Below, one piece after another: positions 52,877 through 62,197 of a stretch of 64,000 nucleotides of DNA (within the stretch, counting starts at the first letter, position 1; the number at the start of each line of letters is the position of its first letter). The position numbers were made by a program, and so were the translations under genes. Source of the DNA: Acidobacteriota bacterium (lineage in GTDB: Bacteria; Acidobacteriota; Terriglobia; Acidiferrales; UBA7541). The DNA is taken from the NCBI GenBank assembly GCA_013289585.1, contig JABCZR010000017.1:62001-126000 (forward strand), in the 5' to 3' direction. The notes under the pieces were generated by a model. It was given only the letters and a program-made list of their open reading frames with translations, was not told where the DNA came from and did not search any database.

Positions 52877-55800
52877 TCAGTCGTTGTCTGACGGCCGAAC
52901 CGCGCTGCGTGCGCGGCCAAAGAGGCGGCTCCCCCACTCCGCCCACGGCGCGGCTTCGAACTCCGCGAGGTAGGAATATGCAACCGGCACGACCAGCAGC
53001 GTCAGCAGCAAGCACAGCGTCTGCCCTCCGATAATCGTAACGGCAATCGAAGCGCGCTGCTCCGACCCCGCGCCAATGCCGACGGCCACGGGGATGAGTC
53101 CAGCGATAATCGAGAGCGTGGTCATCAGAATGGGCCGCAAGCGCACGCGATTAGCTTCCAGGATGGCTTCTCCCACCGGCATGCCTTCCGCGCGCAGCCG
53201 ATTGGTGTAGTCCACCTGCAAAATTCCATTCTTCTTGACGATGCCCAGGAGCAGAAACATGCCCAGCGCGCTCCACAAGCTCAGAGCGCGCCCGGTGATC
53301 CACAACGAGAACAGCGCGAACGGCACACTCAACGGCAGCGTCAGCATGATGATAAAAGGATAAGTAAAGCTTTCAAACTGCGCCGCCAGGACCATATACA
53401 TGAAAATGGAAGCGAGCAGCATCGCCAGCACAAGATTCCACGTTGTCTCTTCGAGAACTTTTACCTGTCCGGAAAAGAGATAGTTGTAGCCGGCCGGGAG
53501 GCCTACTTCCTTGATGGACTGCACGGTGTGCGCCGCGGCGAGGTCCAGCGGATAGCCGGAAGCCACGTTGGCATACACGCTGACTTGAAATTCCCGATTA
53601 TAACGCCACAGTGTCGCAGGCCCAACCCCGCGCGCGATAGACGCAACATTTTCGAGACGCACTTGCCCCAGCTTCGCCGAAGGCACCATCATGCGCGCAA
53701 GAACGTCGGGATTGTCCCGCTGCTCCTGCAACAATTGCATGGTGACCGGATACTGCTCCGAGCCTTCCTTGAATCGCGTGATTTCGTCTTCGCCGGAATA
53801 AAACAGCCTCACGGCGTCGCTCACGTCCGTCATGCGGACCCCGATATCCGCGGCGCGCTGGCGGTCTACTTTTACCTGCAGCTCCGGCGTATTCAGATTC
53901 AAGCTGGGATTGACGTCCACCAGGTCGGGGTATTGCATCATTCGCGCGGCGATCTGCTTACTCGTTTCTGCGAGCTGGGTCAGCTCCGGCCCGCGAATCA
54001 CCGCGGCAATCGGGAAATAAGTCTCGCCGCCGAGGACGGAGGGCAGCCGCACGTTGTACGTCATGTTGCGATACCCGGCGAGAATGCCGCGGACGGCGGT
54101 CGCCATTTGGGTGTGACTGCGTTTTCGCTCGGAGCGCGGCACCAGCACGACGAACAGATGCGCGTGATTCGTCGGGCCATGCGTGAAGGATTGCACCAGT
54201 GCGACTTCCGGGAACGCCGCCACGCGCTCCGCGATTTCCTGTGCAAGCTGCGTCGTCTTCGCAAGCGAAGTACCTTCCGGAAGCGTGAAGGAGCTGATCA
54301 GCTCGGACTGGTCATCGGCGGGAATCCAGTCGCGTCCCACCAGCCGATAGAATCCAAACGTCGAGAGGAAGGTGAGGACGCAGATCACGATGATGGTGCG
54401 GCGGTGCGCCAGCGACCATCGCAGCATCTTCATGTAAGAAACTTCCACGTAGTGCAGAAATCCGCTGGAGTGGGCCTTTTCATCGCTTTCTCCCAGCTTC
54501 AGCAAGCGCGAACTCATCATCGGCGTCAGCGTGAACGCCACCAGCAGCGAGACGAGGATGGCCATGGCCATCGTCCACCCGAAGGAGTTCACATATTTCC
54601 GTGCGTAGCCGGTCATGAATGCGATGGGCAGAAAAATAATGACCAGCGAAAGGGTAGTCGCCATCACCGCAAGCCCGATCTCGCGCGTCGCTTCAATCGC
54701 GGCCATGACGCGGTCGCGGCCCTTGTCCTGCATGTACCGCACGATATTTTCCAGCACGATGATGGCATCGTCGATCACGATGCCCACGGCCAGCGTCAAA
54801 GCCAGCAGCGTAATATTGTTCAGCGAAAAATCCATGCCGCGCATCAGCGTAAAAGTGGAGATGATCGAAGCGGGGATGGCCACGGCGGCAATCAGCACGG
54901 CGCGCCAGTTGCGAAGGAAGAGCCAGACGATCAGGCTAGCGAAAATGCTTCCCAGAATCAGGTGCTCGATCAGCGAGTGCACGGAAGCCTTGATGAAATC
55001 GGAAATATCATGCACCACTTGCAGTTGCACGCCGGGAGGCAATTGCGCGCGCAATTCATCGAGCTTGCTCCGAACGTCATCGGCGACACGGACCGTGTTA
55101 CTGCCCGATTGGCGCACGACCTGAATGCTGACGACGTCCTGCGCGGGAGTGCCTTTGCGGAATAGTCCCGACCAGGTGCGCAGTTCCTCCGCGCCATCTT
55201 CAACCTGCGCGACATCGCGGATTCGAACGGGCGTCCCGCCGCGCGTGCCGATCACAATCTCGCCGAACTGTTCCGCTGATGTGACGCGTCCCAGCGTCCG
55301 CAAGCCCAATTCCTGCGGCCCAGTAATCATGCGGCCGCCGGGCGCCTCGATGTTTTCGCGCTGTAGAGCAGTGCGTACGTCCAGGACGGTGAAGTTGTGG
55401 GCCGTCAGCTTTTGCGCGTCGAGCAAAACGCGAATCTGCCTTCCCTGCCCCCCGTTGAGATCCACACTGCCGACGCCGTCCACGGTCTGGATCGCGCGGC
55501 GCACCTGTTTATCGGCGATCTCCGTCAGTTCGCGCCGGCTCATGGGACCACTCACCAGCAGCGTCATGATGGGATCGGATTGCGGATCGAGCTTGGTGAT
55601 TACCGGCGGCAAAGTATCGCGCGGCAAGCGGTTGATCGCAGCAGCCACTTTTTCCCGGATGTCTTGTGCCGCGCCTTCGATATCGCGTTCCAGCACAAAC
55701 GTGCAGGTGATGTCCGCGTATCCTTCCGACGAATAGACGCTGATCTCATCAATCCCGCTGACGGAGGAGATCGCATCCTCCAACGGAAGCACGACTCCCG

Positions 55801-55981
55801 TGATTACCTCTTCGGGAGTTGCGCCAGGCAACTGCACATTGACGTTTACTGTAGCGGGATCAGCTTTGGGAAAAAGGTCCACCGCCAGACCGCGGTAGGA
55901 AAACAGGCCCAGCGTCACAAGAAAAGCGATCAGCATCACCGTGAAGACGGGATATTTTACGCAAGTCTCGGCTAGCTTCAT
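52877..55981 (-). CDS. RND efflux transporter, inner-membrane subunit (AcrB/MdtB-like)
   Basis: 1034 residues and 12 transmembrane helices, the full family length. Drug/proton antiporter. N-terminal KYPVFTVMLIAFLVTLGLFS; porter-domain region LDPQSDPIMTLLVSG; the TM4 proton-relay motif GIVIDDAIIVLEN with Asp404-Asp405; SLVIIFLPIAFMTGYARKY; and the second-half RPILMTTLSIIAGLIPVAVG, characteristic of the HAE1 group. It is preceded on the same strand by its adaptor gene (53 nt gap). No adjacent TolC gene; the outer-membrane partner could be the TolC at 8389 or another locus. Confidence 0.96.
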   Translation of the reverse strand: MKLAETCVKYPVFTVMLIAFLVTLGLFSYRGLAVDLFPKADPATVNVNVQLPGATPEEVITGVVLPLEDAISSVSGIDEISVYSSEGYADITCTFVLERDIEGAAQDIREKVAAAINRLPRDTLPPVITKLDPQSDPIMTLLVSGPMSRRELTEIADKQVRRAIQTVDGVGSVDLNGGQGRQIRVLLDAQKLTAHNFTVLDVRTALQRENIEAPGGRMITGPQELGLRTLGRVTSAEQFGEIVIGTRGGTPVRIRDVAQVEDGAEELRTWSGLFRKGTPAQDVVSIQVVRQSGSNTVRVADDVRSKLDELRAQLPPGVQLQVVHDISDFIKASVHSLIEHLILGSIFASLIVWLFLRNWRAVLIAAVAIPASIISTFTLMRGMDFSLNNITLLALTLAVGIVIDDAIIVLENIVRYMQDKGRDRVMAAIEATREIGLAVMATTLSLVIIFLPIAFMTGYARKYVNSFGWTMAMAILVSLLVAFTLTPMMSSRLLKLGESDEKAHSSGFLHYVEVSYMKMLRWSLAHRRTIIVICVLTFLSTFGFYRLVGRDWIPADDQSELISSFTLPEGTSLAKTTQLAQEIAERVAAFPEVALVQSFTHGPTNHAHLFVVLVPRSERKRSHTQMATAVRGILAGYRNMTYNVRLPSVLGGETYFPIAAVIRGPELTQLAETSKQIAARMMQYPDLVDVNPSLNLNTPELQVKVDRQRAADIGVRMTDVSDAVRLFYSGEDEITRFKEGSEQYPVTMQLLQEQRDNPDVLARMMVPSAKLGQVRLENVASIARGVGPATLWRYNREFQVSVYANVASGYPLDLAAAHTVQSIKEVGLPAGYNYLFSGQVKVLEETTWNLVLAMLLASIFMYMVLAAQFESFTYPFIIMLTLPLSVPFALFSLWITGRALSLWSALGMFLLLGIVKKNGILQVDYTNRLRAEGMPVGEAILEANRVRLRPILMTTLSIIAGLIPVAVGIGAGSEQRASIAVTIIGGQTLCLLLTLLVVPVAYSYLAEFEAAPWAEWGSRLFGRARSAVRPSDND

Positions 55982-56034
55982 CGCCTCATCGCTCTATGGC
56001 TTTGTGATTCGACCGGCTGATCTCTAAGTCCACG

Positions 56035-57354
56035 TTACTTCGCAGTGGGCATGCTCCCGTCGGTCTGCTCTTGAACGGTGGCGCCGTCGTGCAAATCCCC
56101 GCTGATAGCTACGGCCACGCGATCCCCCGGCTTCAGCCCCTCAGCCACTTCGAAACGCCGCCCGCGCTCATCTTCCGTTTGTCCAGCCGGACGAATCTGC
56201 CGCTCCGAAACGTGATTCCCGTTTAACAGGAAAACTTTGTAGACGCCGTAGCGATAGTTTACGGCGCGCTCCGGCAGGAAAATTGTTTTCTCTTCCTTCT
56301 CGCTGGGGATGGAAGCTTGCACAAAGAAGCCCGGCTTCAGTCTGCCGTCGGGGTTGGCGATCAGCGCTTCCGCCTCAAAGGTGCGCGAATCCTGCGCTAC
56401 CGCCGGATTGATGCGTGAAATTTGCGCCTGAAAAGTCTCGTTTGGAAAAGCCTCCACGTGCAAATCCACCGTCGCTCCGTTTTTCACCCAGCCCGCCCAG
56501 CGTTCCGGCACAGCCAGGCGCACACGCAAGTGGTCCGTTCGAACGATCACCATCACCGGGCTCTGCACGCGCACATATTCGCCGGGATGAACGTTCCGCG
56601 TCTTGATGGAACCCGGGAAAGGCGCGCGGATGGACGCATCGCGCAATTTTTTCTCGGCCAGATTTTCGCTTGCTTCACTGGAAATCAGCAGCGCCTTTAG
56701 ACGGTCCACTTCCTGCAGCGCCACATTGTAAGTTGCTTTTGTGCTCTGGAAGCGGCTGGCGGCCTCGTCCAGTTGCTGCTGCGAAATCAGCTTGCCGGCG
56801 AACATTTCCTGTGCGCGGTTGTATTTATGGTCCGCGTCGAATAGGTCCGCTTCCGCCCTCTGGACCGAGGCAATCTTCTTCGGGTCCGTTGGCGGCGGAT
56901 CGTTCGGGCCGATTCCCAGTTGCGCGCGCACCTGCGTTACAATTCCGCGTTGCCGGTCCACCTCAAACTGCAGTTCCCGTGGATCCAGCGTGATTAGCGG
57001 CTGGCCTTCTTTCACGCTATCGCCTACGTCGGCCAATACGTCGTCCACGCGGCCGTCCACTTGCGAACTCAGGGTGCTCTCTTCCAACGGAAAGAGCGAA
57101 CCCACAGCTTGGATTCGGCGGCGCGCGGTTTCCTCAGCCACCGTATAAAAATGAACCGGCGTGGGATGGGCGGCATCTCCCAGCACGCTGGCCGCAGGGG
57201 ATTTCGAACACCCACCTGCCACCACGGCAGCTAAGCCCGCAACCAAAGCGAAGCGACGCGCTTTCCGCACGCCGCGGGATTTCTTTATCGTTTTTTGGCG
57301 CACGACCACCCGATCGCCTCCGTCATTCCCTTTTGACGCGCCAAAACAGGTCAT
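56035..57354 (-). CDS. RND efflux adaptor (membrane fusion lipoprotein)
   Basis: 439 residues. A basic N-terminus and hydrophobic stretch lead to a lipobox VVAGGC with Cys49. Then lipoyl half SQVDGRVDDVLADVGDSVKE, coiled-coil hairpin (about 140-235), second lipoyl half APFPGSIKTRNVHPGEYVR, and the beta-barrel and membrane-proximal domains (IFLPERAVNYRYGVYKVFLL). The leader before the lipobox is long, so initiation may be at a GTG near residue 17. It is co-directional with and just upstream of the RND pump gene. Confidence 0.93.
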   Translation of the reverse strand: MTCFGASKGNDGGDRVVVRQKTIKKSRGVRKARRFALVAGLAAVVAGGCSKSPAASVLGDAAHPTPVHFYTVAEETARRRIQAVGSLFPLEESTLSSQVDGRVDDVLADVGDSVKEGQPLITLDPRELQFEVDRQRGIVTQVRAQLGIGPNDPPPTDPKKIASVQRAEADLFDADHKYNRAQEMFAGKLISQQQLDEAASRFQSTKATYNVALQEVDRLKALLISSEASENLAEKKLRDASIRAPFPGSIKTRNVHPGEYVRVQSPVMVIVRTDHLRVRLAVPERWAGWVKNGATVDLHVEAFPNETFQAQISRINPAVAQDSRTFEAEALIANPDGRLKPGFFVQASIPSEKEEKTIFLPERAVNYRYGVYKVFLLNGNHVSERQIRPAGQTEDERGRRFEVAEGLKPGDRVAVAISGDLHDGATVQEQTDGSMPTAK

Positions 57355-57651
57355 CGTTTCGAATCCCGTGGAAAGATGTTGGATACAATCGAACGCAGCC
57401 AGTACAGTTTATATCAGAAGCGCGGTTTGAGGTGCCCCAACTCGGCCCAGCCATCTCAGAGGATGCTGCAGTTTGGGATTTGCGACGCAGCCTCCTCACG
57501 GCGGTTTCCCGGCGCCACTTGCTAGGCCGGAAAGGGTGTAATACGTTGGGAGCCGTTTCGGGGGCGGGCGTGTGGGATCGCGGGGTCTTGCAGACGTTTA
57601 CCGAAGAAAAAGAACACCACTAGTCCCATTTCAAAGCGCGACGGAGAACTC
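57355..57651. other. intergenic region between the RND operon and amidohydrolase
   Basis: About 300 bases between divergent genes. Short plus-strand frames here lack ribosome sites and domains. No palindrome or terminator stands out. Confidence 0.5.
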
Positions 57652-58500
57652 TTGCAACCGATCATAGATATTCACGTTCACATCATGCCGTATCACATGG
57701 TGAAGCCGGCGGCGCTGGAATTGATCAAACACGGGCGGAAAGATTATGCGGATGTGGAGCGCTATTCTGCGGATCCAAAAGCGTTTCTCGGGCTGCTGGA
57801 CAGCCTGGGTGTCGAGCGCGCGGGGCTGATCAATTATGTAGCTCCGCAAATTATCGGGTTCACGCCGGAGGTGAACGATTGGAGCGCGAAGTATTGCAGC
57901 GCGGCGCCGGACCGGCTGATCGCGTTTGGCGGCGTGCTTCCCGGAACGGTTCCTGATCCCGGCGCGGAAGTGGACCGCATCGCGAAGCTGGGGATTCGCG
58001 CCATCAAGATGCATCCTTCGCACCAGGTGCTCTCGCCGAATGATTACATGGATGGTAACCGCGGACTGGCCGCCATTTACGAACGGGCCCAGGCCAACGG
58101 AATGCCCGTCATGGTGCATACGGGAACTTCCATTTTTCCTGGCGCAAGAAATCTCCATGCGCAGCCGATGCTCTGCGACGACGTGAGCATTGATTATCCC
58201 GATCTGGTCGTCATTCTCGCCCACGGCGGACGGCCGCTGTGGATGAATGAAGCGTTCTTTCTCGTGCGGCGGCATAAGAATATGTATATGGATATTTCGG
58301 GCATTCCTCCGCAGAAACTGATGGAGTATTTTCCGCGCATCGAGGATATCGCGGATAAAGTGCTGTGGGGCACGGACTGGCCCGGGCCAGGTGTGCCGGC
58401 CATCAAGGGCAACATCGAGAAGTTCAACGCGCTGCCGATTGGCGCCGAGGCCAAGCGCAAGATCCTGTACGATAATGCCGCGCGGCTTTTCCCACGCTGA
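57652..58500 (+). CDS. amidohydrolase family protein (TIM-barrel, Amidohydro_2)
   Basis: 282 residues from a TTG preceded by GGAGAA. Metal-binding IDIHVHIMPYHM at the start (His8, His10). AIKMHPSHQVLSPNDY, MPVMVHTGTSIFPGARN with the next His, VVILAHGGRPLWMNEAFF, and the C-terminal LWGTDWPGPGVP with the catalytic Asp. The family includes decarboxylases (ACMSD-like) and hydrolases. No neighbours indicate the substrate. Adjacent genes are divergent or convergent, so it is probably monocistronic. Confidence 0.9.
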   Translation: MQPIIDIHVHIMPYHMVKPAALELIKHGRKDYADVERYSADPKAFLGLLDSLGVERAGLINYVAPQIIGFTPEVNDWSAKYCSAAPDRLIAFGGVLPGTVPDPGAEVDRIAKLGIRAIKMHPSHQVLSPNDYMDGNRGLAAIYERAQANGMPVMVHTGTSIFPGARNLHAQPMLCDDVSIDYPDLVVILAHGGRPLWMNEAFFLVRRHKNMYMDISGIPPQKLMEYFPRIEDIADKVLWGTDWPGPGVPAIKGNIEKFNALPIGAEAKRKILYDNAARLFPR

Positions 58501-58513
58501 GGCCGGGCAAAAT

Positions 58514-59164
58514 TCACTCGCTGTCGGCTTTTTGGTAGGCGGCGACGAGGCGCGCGACGGTGATCGCGATGTAGAGCACGCCCGCTACTCCTTCCATAGC
58601 CGCAAAGACTCTTGCGACAGGACTGACCGGGACAATGTCTCCATACCCCACGGTGGTCAACGTAACCAGGCTGAAATAGAGGAAACTGGAGCGAGGAATT
58701 CTTATGATTACGCCGTCGCGCGCGAACGATCCGGGAGTAATCGCTTCCGTCAAATTGAAGAGGGCAAACCAGAACATGGCCAGAAGAAGGTAGAGACTTA
58801 CGGATGCATAGACCCGCCCGCTGGTGATCGCCCCGGGCTTTCCTAAATAGGTAAAAAGGCCGACCGAGACGAATCCAAAAAAGGCCATGAGCAGCGCGTA
58901 CGCTACGATCAATAAAGATTGCGACGGACGGAAGAGCGTGACTAGCTGGACTAATACGACAGGGATGGCGGCGCCTATCGCCAGCCAGCGGAGAGTTTCC
59001 TTGCCGTGCAGTTGGAGAATGGCAGTGATGAGTATCAGATAGAGGGCGACCATAAGAAAGATTTCGCCGATGCGCTGATCCTCAAGAAATGGAGTCAGCA
59101 AAATGAGAAGGAGAAGCGACAACATCAGGAACAAAGAACGGCGATCGTCCTTGGCAACGCTCAT
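58514..59164 (-). CDS. potassium channel protein (Ion_trans_2)
   Basis: 216 residues. Four N-terminal hydrophobic segments are followed by the pore module: helix SVSLYLLLAMFWFALFNLTE, pore loop with selectivity filter TVGYGD at 171-176, and the inner helix VFAAMEGVAGVLYIAITVAR. No RCK or cyclic-nucleotide domain follows, so regulation is not apparent. It probably tetramerises in the inner membrane. It converges with the amidohydrolase gene, 13 nt between the stops. Confidence 0.92.
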   Translation of the reverse strand: MSVAKDDRRSLFLMLSLLLLILLTPFLEDQRIGEIFLMVALYLILITAILQLHGKETLRWLAIGAAIPVVLVQLVTLFRPSQSLLIVAYALLMAFFGFVSVGLFTYLGKPGAITSGRVYASVSLYLLLAMFWFALFNLTEAITPGSFARDGVIIRIPRSSFLYFSLVTLTTVGYGDIVPVSPVARVFAAMEGVAGVLYIAITVARLVAAYQKADSE

Positions 59165-59371
59165 CCGATCGCACCAACTCCGTGGAGGCTTCGCTGGGGC
59201 TTACGTTTAAAGCAAACTCGGACGATGCTCTTGAGACCCCGTCGATTCGGAGGACGTACGGCACCCACGTGGACAGTTTGCACGGAGAGGAGGCAGCCCG
59301 GAATCGGTAAATTTGACAGTGTCCTCCGAAAGGCACGGTGCGAATTGAACGCCCGGAAGGCCTAGCGTTCT

Positions 59372-60322
59372 TCAATGAACGTAGTAGCCGCTTTTGGCCA
59401 GGATGACGTAATCGTGTCCCTTTTTTCCAAATGATGGCGCGAGACGAACATCCAGCTTGTGTGGTTTGCCCAATGCCCCGTTGGCCTTGGTGTAGTAGCC
59501 CAGCGTATAGCGCGTCTTGATCCGCGCGATCAGGGCGCGGAATGCAGCGTCCAGATGGGCCACATCCTGGACGTCGAAAATTTCGCCGCCCGTCTGGTCC
59601 ACCACTTTACGAATGTTCACCAGCCCGGGAATCATGCTGGAGGCGAAAAGAGTTCCCGGCGGATTGTATCCGGGGATTTTCAGATTATATAGGACCGCAT
59701 CCGAGGCGATCGCTTCGGTGACGATGTCGCGAGTTCCCTGTCCACCGGCGTCCGTACCAACGTCATCGCTGATCAGAATGATCACGCGGCGGCCCTTCGG
59801 GGGAGTATTGAGGAGATATTTGGCGGCGACAAAAATACCGTCGTTGATATTTGTGGCGCCTCCGACGCGGAAAGCATTGATCTGCTCGGCAATTTTGGTT
59901 TTGTCGTTGGTGAACGGCACGCGCAATTCGGCTTCGGTGGAAAAGGTGAACAGCGCGACTTCATCTTCAGGCTTAAGAACCGCCAGAGCGGTGCTGGCGG
60001 CGTTCCGCAAGGGTCCCAGGAATGGACCAATCGAATCACTTAGATCCAGGACAAGCGCGACATTCAGCGGCAGCTCGTCGCGGCTAAAGAGATCGATCTT
60101 TTGTGCGACGTCATCTTCGCGCAGCTCGAAGTCGTCTTTTTTCAGATCGGCCATGATTTGACCGGCCTTTGTCTTCACCGTCGCGTCAACCAATACCAGG
60201 TTTACGTCCACACGAATGATCGTTTCGTCCGGACCCTGGGCAAGAGCACAAGGTATCGAGAAAAATTCAACGAGAACGATCAGGACTGAGAGGCGCAATG
60301 TGTTTCGCCAAAATATGGACAT
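59372..60322 (-). CDS. secreted VWFA-related domain protein
   Basis: 316 residues. Signal peptide RLSVLIVLVEFFSIPCALAQ. An N-terminal beta domain (IIRVDVNLVLVDATVKTKAG) is typical of acidobacterial VWFA-related proteins. The VWA domain at about 90-290 has the MIDAS start DLSDSIGPF, then GGATNINDGIFVAAKYLL and IILISDDVGTD. It probably mediates metal-dependent protein interaction outside the inner membrane. It stands alone with a spacer of about 270 nt upstream. Function unknown beyond the fold. Confidence 0.9.
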   Translation of the reverse strand: MSIFWRNTLRLSVLIVLVEFFSIPCALAQGPDETIIRVDVNLVLVDATVKTKAGQIMADLKKDDFELREDDVAQKIDLFSRDELPLNVALVLDLSDSIGPFLGPLRNAASTALAVLKPEDEVALFTFSTEAELRVPFTNDKTKIAEQINAFRVGGATNINDGIFVAAKYLLNTPPKGRRVIILISDDVGTDAGGQGTRDIVTEAIASDAVLYNLKIPGYNPPGTLFASSMIPGLVNIRKVVDQTGGEIFDVQDVAHLDAAFRALIARIKTRYTLGYYTKANGALGKPHKLDVRLAPSFGKKGHDYVILAKSGYYVH

Positions 60323-60592
60323 CGAGGTTGCCCGAGACTCCGCGAAGCGGTGTGCGATCCTGTGACAAAACGTGCTGTCGTTGCGCCGCCAGAAACTTGA
60401 AACTCCATTGTTTCATGTCAACTTTATGTTTTCAAAATACCATAGCAAGCCGTCTAAAGCCCGGTCAGCCCATAACCAGTAATTCGACGCAACGCCTGCG
60501 CAGGGCAATCCCGACAGCTCTTGGCGTCTATGCGGCTGGCAACGAGGCGCGTTGCTGTGTTGTTAGGATAGACTCATCGAACTACCTGGAGA

Positions 60593-60976
60593 TTGCGCTT
60601 GGGAAAAGATCTGATCGCATTCAAATCTTGGCTGGATGCTTACGGCCAGGCGTGGGAGAACCGTAATCCGGAGACCGCCGCGGCGCTCTTCACCGAAGAC
60701 GGCAGCTATCAAGTCATGCCCTTTCTCGAACCCATGCGTGGGAGAAAAGCCATTTTCGAATATTGGTCCGAGGTGGCACGCACCCAGGAAAACATTCGAT
60801 TCGCGTATGAGATCCTGGTTGCGAATGCTGAACTTAATATCGCCAGATGGTCGGCGTCTTTCGTTATTGTTCCCCCAGGGCTGCAAACTCAGCTGGACGG
60901 AATTTTCCTGATTTCTCTCGATGAGGAAGGCCGCTGCAGATCACTTCGGGAATGGTGGCACAAACAGCAAAAATGA
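60593..60976 (+). CDS. SnoaL-like / NTF2-fold protein
   Basis: 127 residues from a TTG with TGGAG upstream. NTF2-like cone: FKSWLDAYGQAWENRNPETA, AALFTEDGSYQVMPFLEPMR, GRKAIFEYWSEVARTQENIR, and a C-terminal LDGIFLISLDEEGRCRSLRE followed by WWHKQQK. The family comprises small enzymes and binding proteins with varied substrates. There are no obvious catalytic residues to assign. It converges on the oxidoreductase gene, 21 nt between them. Confidence 0.82.
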   Translation: MRLGKDLIAFKSWLDAYGQAWENRNPETAAALFTEDGSYQVMPFLEPMRGRKAIFEYWSEVARTQENIRFAYEILVANAELNIARWSASFVIVPPGLQTQLDGIFLISLDEEGRCRSLREWWHKQQK

Positions 60977-60997
60977 CCGGCGGAGCAACCACGTCAC

Positions 60998-62182
60998 TCA
61001 GGCCGGGAGCAGATGCACCCAGGCTGCGTTTTGGCGGGAGGATTCCAGCACTCCAGCAATGAAACGAACACCTGCTACGCCGTCCTCAATTCCCGGCACT
61101 AGCAGGGACGAAGGCGCGGGAGCGCGTCCTGCGTTTCGTGCGGCGATCTGTTCCGCCAGGTCCGCATAAAGTTGAGCGAAGGCTTCCAGGTATCCCTCGG
61201 GATGGCCTGAAGGGATTCGGCTGGCGTGTTTCGCGGAATCCGTCGCGCCTGCTCCGGCACGGCTGATGGTAAGTGGCGGCTTGCCGTAGGGAGTAAACCT
61301 CAGATAGTTCGGATTCTCCTGCCCCCACTCGAGGCCTGCTTTTTCGCCGTAGACTCGCAAGCGAAGATTGTTCTCGTTGCCAACGGCCACCTGGCTGGCC
61401 CACAACATTCCTCGCGCGCCGCCCTCAAATCGCAGGAGCATTTGCACGTTGTCGTCAAGGCGGCGTCCCGGTACGAAAATGGAAACGTCGGCGGCGACCT
61501 GATCGCAGCGGAGGCCGGTCACAAAGCACGCGAGGTTGTAGGCGTGCGTTCCGATGTCTCCGAGGCTGCCACCGGGGCCGCTCTGCGCAGGGTCGGTGCG
61601 CCAGACGGCTTGTTTGTTTCCAGTCGCCTCGACCGATGTTGTAAGCCAATCCTGCGCGTACTCCACTTGCACGACGCGAATGTGCCCGAGTTCGCCGGCG
61701 GCAATCATCTCCCGCGCCTGGCGCACCAGTGGATAGCCGGTGTAATTGTGCGTCAGGCCAAAGATGAGCCCGCTGCGGCGAACGATTTCCACAAGCGCCA
61801 GCGCATCTTCCACGGTCGTGGTTAGCGGCTTATCGCAGATCACGTGAATGCCCGCTTCCAAAAACGCTTTTGCAGGCGCGAAATGAACATGATTGGGGGT
61901 GACAATCGATACGGCGTCGATCCGGTCCGGCCTTTTCGCCTCCGCTCCGGCCATTCCCGCGAAACTTCCGTAAGCGCGTTCCGGCGCGATATGCAGTTCC
62001 TGTGCTCCGGCGCGGCTTCGCTCAGCATTGGAGGACAACGCTGCGGCGACCAGTTCGAAGCGATCGTCGAGCCGCGCGGCGATGCGGTGCACCGCTCCAA
62101 TGAAAGCCCCCGGCCCGCCGCCCACCATTCCCAGGCGGAGCCGCCGGTTTGTTCCATCAGTAATTTTAGAGTTTGCTGTCAT
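60998..62182 (-). CDS. Gfo/Idh/MocA family oxidoreductase
   Basis: 394 residues. N-terminal Rossmann domain ([20 protein letters not shown]), [35 protein letters not shown] (the DKP variant of the EKP motif), [19 protein letters not shown], and the C-terminal domain [20 protein letters not shown] with the family's substrate-binding His. Likely an NAD(P)-dependent dehydrogenase for a sugar or inositol. It is 15 nt downstream of a sugar isomerase gene and part of an operon with an SSS transporter. Confidence 0.94.
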   Translation of the reverse strand: MTANSKITDGTNRRLRLGMVGGGPGAFIGAVHRIAARLDDRFELVAAALSSNAERSRAGAQELHIAPERAYGSFAGMAGAEAKRPDRIDAVSIVTPNHVHFAPAKAFLEAGIHVICDKPLTTTVEDALALVEIVRRSGLIFGLTHNYTGYPLVRQAREMIAAGELGHIRVVQVEYAQDWLTTSVEATGNKQAVWRTDPAQSGPGGSLGDIGTHAYNLACFVTGLRCDQVAADVSIFVPGRRLDDNVQMLLRFEGGARGMLWASQVAVGNENNLRLRVYGEKAGLEWGQENPNYLRFTPYGKPPLTISRAGAGATDSAKHASRIPSGHPEGYLEAFAQLYADLAEQIAARNAGRAPAPSSLLVPGIEDGVAGVRFIAGVLESSRQNAAWVHLLPA

Positions 62183-62197
62183 AAGTCTCGTCTCATT

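Noticed and set aside
53528-55165. 545-codon plus-strand reading frame
   Set aside because: Antisense to the RND transporter; its His/Arg-rich composition is typical of a shadow of a GC-rich gene.
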